Shown here one piece after another: positions 14,068 through 16,566 of a stretch of 16,566 bases of DNA (position 1 is the stretch's first letter; each line of letters starts with the position of its first letter). The translations under genes were made by a program, and so were the position numbers. The stretch is from positions 1 through 16,566 of the forward strand of contig CBDTYW010000059.1 in the NCBI GenBank assembly GCA_965364735.1. Direction: 5' to 3'. The notes beneath the pieces were generated by a model, which was not told the DNA's origin, ran no database searches, and saw nothing but the letters and a program-made list of their open reading frames with translations. This stretch comes from CBDTYW01 sp965364735 (GTDB lineage: Bacteria > Actinomycetota > Nitriliruptoria > Nitriliruptorales > Nitriliruptoraceae).

Positions 14068-14334
14068 ATGAACATCCTCCTGCGCCGCAACCTCGCCGTC
14101 ATCGGACTCCTCGTCGCCTTGGCCACGTTCGCCATGGCGCCGATGTCCGCCTTCGCCACCGAGTCCCACGGTGGAGAACGGACGAAGATCACCATCCCCG
14201 AGGACCCGCACGACAAGGTCGGGCTCATCCTCCTGGGCTTCATGGGCCTCGCAGCTGCAGCGATGACGATGAACATCGTCCAGCAGCTCGGCGGCAAGCG
14301 CGACCAGGCCGACGGTGGCTGGCGCTGGCGCTGA
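14068..14334 (+). CDS. Small secreted or membrane protein, function unknown
   Basis: I do not recognise this 88-residue protein. It starts with a clear signal peptide: basic MNILLRRN, a hydrophobic core (about 9-24) and a likely cleavage site after MSAFA (residue 30). The short middle segment (31-50) is charged and contains ESHGGERTKITIPEDPHDK. A second hydrophobic helix spans about 51-69, and the tail is Lys/Arg- and Trp-containing (GGKRDQADGGWRWR). The mature form would be a single-pass membrane protein with an external segment of about 20 residues. ATG 14068 follows the -10 element so closely that the mRNA is probably leaderless. The same frame is open upstream to 13948, but that would bury the signal peptide. 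The gene ends just before a strong hairpin. Confidence 0.72.
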   Translation: MNILLRRNLAVIGLLVALATFAMAPMSAFATESHGGERTKITIPEDPHDKVGLILLGFMGLAAAAMTMNIVQQLGGKRDQADGGWRWR

Positions 14335-14350
14335 GCCGAGCACGCTCCCA

Positions 14351-14401
14351 CCCCGCATCGCGACACGCCCGGCTCTGCCGGGCGTGTTCTGCGTCGCGGG
14401 G
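14351..14401 (+). terminator. strong GC-rich hairpin after the small secreted-protein gene
   Basis: ACACGCCCGGC-TCT-GCCGGGCGTGT (14363-14387) is a perfect 11-bp stem with a 3-base loop. Outer arms CCCCGC (14351-14356) and GCGGGG (14396-14401) can extend it across an internal bulge. It starts 17 bp after the stop codon. There is no long T tract, as is usual for actinobacterial terminators. It would separate the small gene from the hydrolase gene. Confidence 0.75.
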
Positions 14402-14533
14402 CTGACCGGCTGGCCGCGCGCTGGTGGAACAGCGTTGCGCGGTGCGGAACACGCGGCAGGATTCGGGAGATCGGGCGTCCAATGAGTCTTGGGGCGAGAC
14501 GTGGCCCCGCGCCCCCGCCGAACGGTCTCACCC

Positions 14534-16444
14534 GTGCCCACCACCCGACCGACCGCGCTCCTCGCGCAGGTGCTGCTCGGACTCGCCGCCCTGCTCACCC
14601 TGCCCGCCCCGGCGGCCGGCGCGCAGGCAGCACCCGTCATCGACGAGCTGTCGATCCCGCTCAGCGATGGGACCCTGATCCACGCCTGCCGCATCGCGCC
14701 TGCCGAGCTCACCACCGATCACCCGGTCGTGCTCGAGTGGACCAACTACAACATCGACGACGAGTTCATGACGACGGGCCCCGTCGGCGGGTGTCCCCCG
14801 CAGTTCGGTGTGCTGGCCGACGCGCTCGTGGCCGACGGCTACGTCTTCGTCGCCGGGCAGACCCGAGGGGTGGGCCGCTCGGGCGGTCAGCCCGACTTCT
14901 GGTCCTCGCAGGACGGACGCGACGGCGCCGAGGTCATCCAATGGCTCTCGGACCAGGACTGGTCGGCGCCTGAGGTCGGCCTCGTCGGCTGCTCGTCCTC
15001 CGCCCAAGAGGGCGCGCAGGTCGCGGTCGAAGGGCCGCCCGCGCTCGGCGCGATCGCGCTCGCCTGCTACGCCGCCGACACCTACCGCGGCTCCTACTAC
15101 CCGGGCGGCCTGCGGGCCTACACGGCCTTCACGATCACGGCACGGATCGGGCCGGACGTCGAGCCGCAGGGAGCGCTCGACCTGATCGCCTCCGGCGATC
15201 TCAGCCCTGCGCAGCGTCCGCTGACCGATCTCACCACCGCCGGTCAGGCCTACCAGTCCTTCGACGACAGCGAGTTCTGGCGCGACAAGTCCACCGCCCA
15301 TCGCCTCGACGGGATCACCGCCCCGCTCTACATGTTCGGCTCGTGGGCCGACTTCTTCGGACGCGGCTTCCCTGAGTGGGCGCGCACGATGAAGCCGGCC
15401 GACCGGCTCATGGTGCTGCCCGGCTGGCACGGATCGCCGATGACCATCCAGGGCGAGCTCGGGATGAACGACCGCACGAAGGCGTGGTTCGACCACCACC
15501 TCCGCGGGCTGCCGCTCCCCTACGCCGACGAGGCGCCGGTCCAGTGGATCGAGCTCGAGGATGGGTTCGACGGCGTGTCCTCGCCGACGGAGGTCGACGC
15601 GACCCTGCTGCGGGGCGCCGCGACGTGGCCGCCGGCGGACCTCACCTGGGAGCGCTGGTACCTGAGCGGCGACGGCAGCGGCACCTCCACGTCCTTCAAC
15701 GACGGCTCGCTGACCCAGGCCGCGCCCGAGGGCGCGGAGGGCTCCGACCCCTACACCTACCCGGTCACCAACATCGGCCAGACGACCGACCCGCGCGGGT
15801 TCGGCCAGCCGTCGCGCAACGGCTCCGAGCTCGAGGACGCGGGCGGGGCGCTCACCTACACCTCCGAGCCGCTCGCCGAGGACCTGGTCCTCGCCGGACC
15901 GGTCACCGCGACGCTGCACGTCGCGACGACCGCGATCGACACCGACGTCATCGTGCGGCTGCTCTCCGTGGCGCCGGATGGCTCGTTCTCCGACATCACC
16001 AACGGCTGGCTGAAGGCCGCCTACGCCGAGCTCGACGAAGACCTCACGATCCGCAACGATGCCGGCGACATCATCCGTCCGTACCACCCGCACACCTCAC
16101 GGGCCGTCCTCACCCCCGGCGCGCCGGTGCAGCTCGAGGTCGAGCTGTGGCAGGTCGCCTCGAAGATCCCCGCCGGCAACCGGCTGCGCGTGTTCATCAC
16201 CGCGCAGGAGATCCCCTGGTTCATCCAGGACACCGCCCCGGCCGTCAACCAGCTCTTCCACGACGCCGACCACCCGAGCTCGATCCTGCTGCCCGTGCGG
16301 AGCGCCGCGGTGGAAGCCGCCCCGGAGCCCACTCACGAGCCCGTACCGGCACCCGAGCAGCTCCCCGCCACCGGTGGTGGGCTCGCTGTCACCGGCCTGA
16401 TGCTCGCCGTCGCCGCGAGCGTCCGGCGGCGCGGCGCTGGCTGA
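14534..16444 (+). CDS. Secreted CocE/NonD-family serine hydrolase with LPXTG-type anchor
   Basis: The 636-residue protein is an alpha/beta hydrolase of the CocE/NonD (X-Pro dipeptidyl-peptidase, S15-like) family. A signal peptide (1-31, ending AAGAQA) leads into the catalytic domain. TRGVGRSGG (110-118) and DGRDGAEVIQWLSDQDW (127-143) are family hallmarks. The likely triad is Ser154 (VGCSSSAQ), Asp273 (GSWADFF) and His299 (LPGWHGSP). The usual GxSYxG elbow is altered to GCSSSA. A C-terminal jelly-roll domain (about 360-588) follows. A Pro/Glu-rich spacer precedes LPATG (610-614), a hydrophobic helix and RRR, a complete sortase sorting signal. The substrate is unknown; esters or acyl-peptides are plausible. 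In-frame GTG 14501 and TTG 14489 are alternative starts; no ribosome binding site is decisive. About 199 bp separate it from the preceding gene, and it ends 9 bp from ftsK. Confidence 0.88.
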   Translation: MPTTRPTALLAQVLLGLAALLTLPAPAAGAQAAPVIDELSIPLSDGTLIHACRIAPAELTTDHPVVLEWTNYNIDDEFMTTGPVGGCPPQFGVLADALVADGYVFVAGQTRGVGRSGGQPDFWSSQDGRDGAEVIQWLSDQDWSAPEVGLVGCSSSAQEGAQVAVEGPPALGAIALACYAADTYRGSYYPGGLRAYTAFTITARIGPDVEPQGALDLIASGDLSPAQRPLTDLTTAGQAYQSFDDSEFWRDKSTAHRLDGITAPLYMFGSWADFFGRGFPEWARTMKPADRLMVLPGWHGSPMTIQGELGMNDRTKAWFDHHLRGLPLPYADEAPVQWIELEDGFDGVSSPTEVDATLLRGAATWPPADLTWERWYLSGDGSGTSTSFNDGSLTQAAPEGAEGSDPYTYPVTNIGQTTDPRGFGQPSRNGSELEDAGGALTYTSEPLAEDLVLAGPVTATLHVATTAIDTDVIVRLLSVAPDGSFSDITNGWLKAAYAELDEDLTIRNDAGDIIRPYHPHTSRAVLTPGAPVQLEVELWQVASKIPAGNRLRVFITAQEIPWFIQDTAPAVNQLFHDADHPSSILLPVRSAAVEAAPEPTHEPVPAPEQLPATGGGLAVTGLMLAVAASVRRRGAG

Positions 16445-16453
16445 AGCCGTGGC

Positions 16454-16566
16454 TCACATGACTCCGGAGTCGATCGCCTGGGCGACCATCTCGGGCGACC
16501 ACGACACGTCACGGGCCTTGGAGCCCTCGTTCGGGCCGACGACGCCGAGCTCCTCGAGCTCGTCCA
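16454..16566 (-). CDS. ftsK: FtsK DNA translocase, C-terminal end (partial)
   Basis: The last 36 residues of a minus-strand gene run off the right edge. They read ELEELGVVGPNEGSKARDV, then SWSPEMVAQAIDSGVM and a TGA stop at 16456-16454. ELGVVGPNEGSKARDV is the end of the FtsK/SpoIIIE gamma domain, the winged helix that reads KOPS-type chromosome orientation sequences. FtsK pumps DNA at the division septum. The presence of ftsK here agrees with the usual ftsK-rodZ-rimO-pgsA order. Its 3' end converges on the hydrolase gene with a 9-bp gap. The motor domains lie outside the window. Confidence 0.9.
   Translation of the reverse strand, partial: DELEELGVVGPNEGSKARDVSWSPEMVAQAIDSGVM

Noticed and set aside
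14482..14973. ATG-initiated plus-strand frame overlapping the start of the hydrolase gene
   Set aside because: It is out of frame with the hydrolase, its translation is Arg/Pro-rich, and it would run across the conserved catalytic domain.
14528..16093. A 521-codon minus-strand open frame opposite the hydrolase gene
   Set aside because: The plus strand encodes a complete hydrolase with signal peptide, triad and sorting signal. The minus translation is Arg/Gly/Val-rich with no recognisable feature.
1..16566. tRNA, rRNA, CRISPR, insertion sequence or prophage
   Set aside because: I found no cloverleaf-like sequence, regular spaced repeats, transposase or integrase frame, or terminal inverted repeats. 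Every long stretch is explained by conserved genes.

Overview
The window is a stretch of high-GC bacterial chromosome with strong C/G bias at third codon positions. Its gene content and order (lexA, hflX, dapF, miaA, an extradiol-dioxygenase-like gene, miaB, recX, recA, cinA, pgsA, rimO, a RodZ-like gene, ftsK) match the conserved recA/lexA/ftsK neighbourhood of Actinomycetota. The operators fit the actinobacterial LexA consensus CGAAC-N4-GTTCG. I cannot name the genus. Several details (a 3'-5' exonuclease divergent from recA, no clgR next to cinA, an LPATG-anchored hydrolase beside ftsK) suggest a lineage outside the well-studied genera.

Layout. Positions 1-32 hold the first codons of a minus-strand gene divergent from lexA (268-921, plus). 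The region between them carries four LexA-box sequences. Positions 871-8678 form one minus-strand series, in transcription order recA, recX, a small three-helix membrane protein, miaB, the dioxygenase-fold protein, miaA, dapF, hflX. Many junctions are 4-bp ATGA/GTGA overlaps, and hflX runs 51 bp into the 3' end of the convergent lexA. A LexA box lies between recA and a divergent DEDDh exonuclease gene (8882-9529). The exonuclease gene converges on a second minus-strand operon, transcribed rodZ-like, rimO, pgsA, cinA (13867 to 9535).

Right of rodZ the strand switches. A palindrome-rich intergenic region is followed by an apparently leaderless small secreted or membrane protein (14068-14334), a strong hairpin, and a secreted CocE/NonD-type serine hydrolase with a C-terminal LPATG sorting signal (14534-16444). 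The C-terminal 36 residues of FtsK (gamma domain) end the window on the minus strand.

Functionally the window joins the SOS core (RecA activates LexA self-cleavage; RecX tempers RecA), tRNA and ribosomal protein modification (MiaA, MiaB, RimO), ribosome rescue (HflX), lysine/peptidoglycan precursor and phospholipid synthesis (DapF, PgsA), cell shape and division (RodZ-like, FtsK) and NMN salvage (CinA). Most of it is conserved housekeeping DNA, and I see no mobile element, CRISPR array, tRNA or rRNA. The points most worth a second look are the four-box lexA control region, the exonuclease sharing recA's SOS operator, and the surface-hydrolase module placed between ftsK and rodZ.
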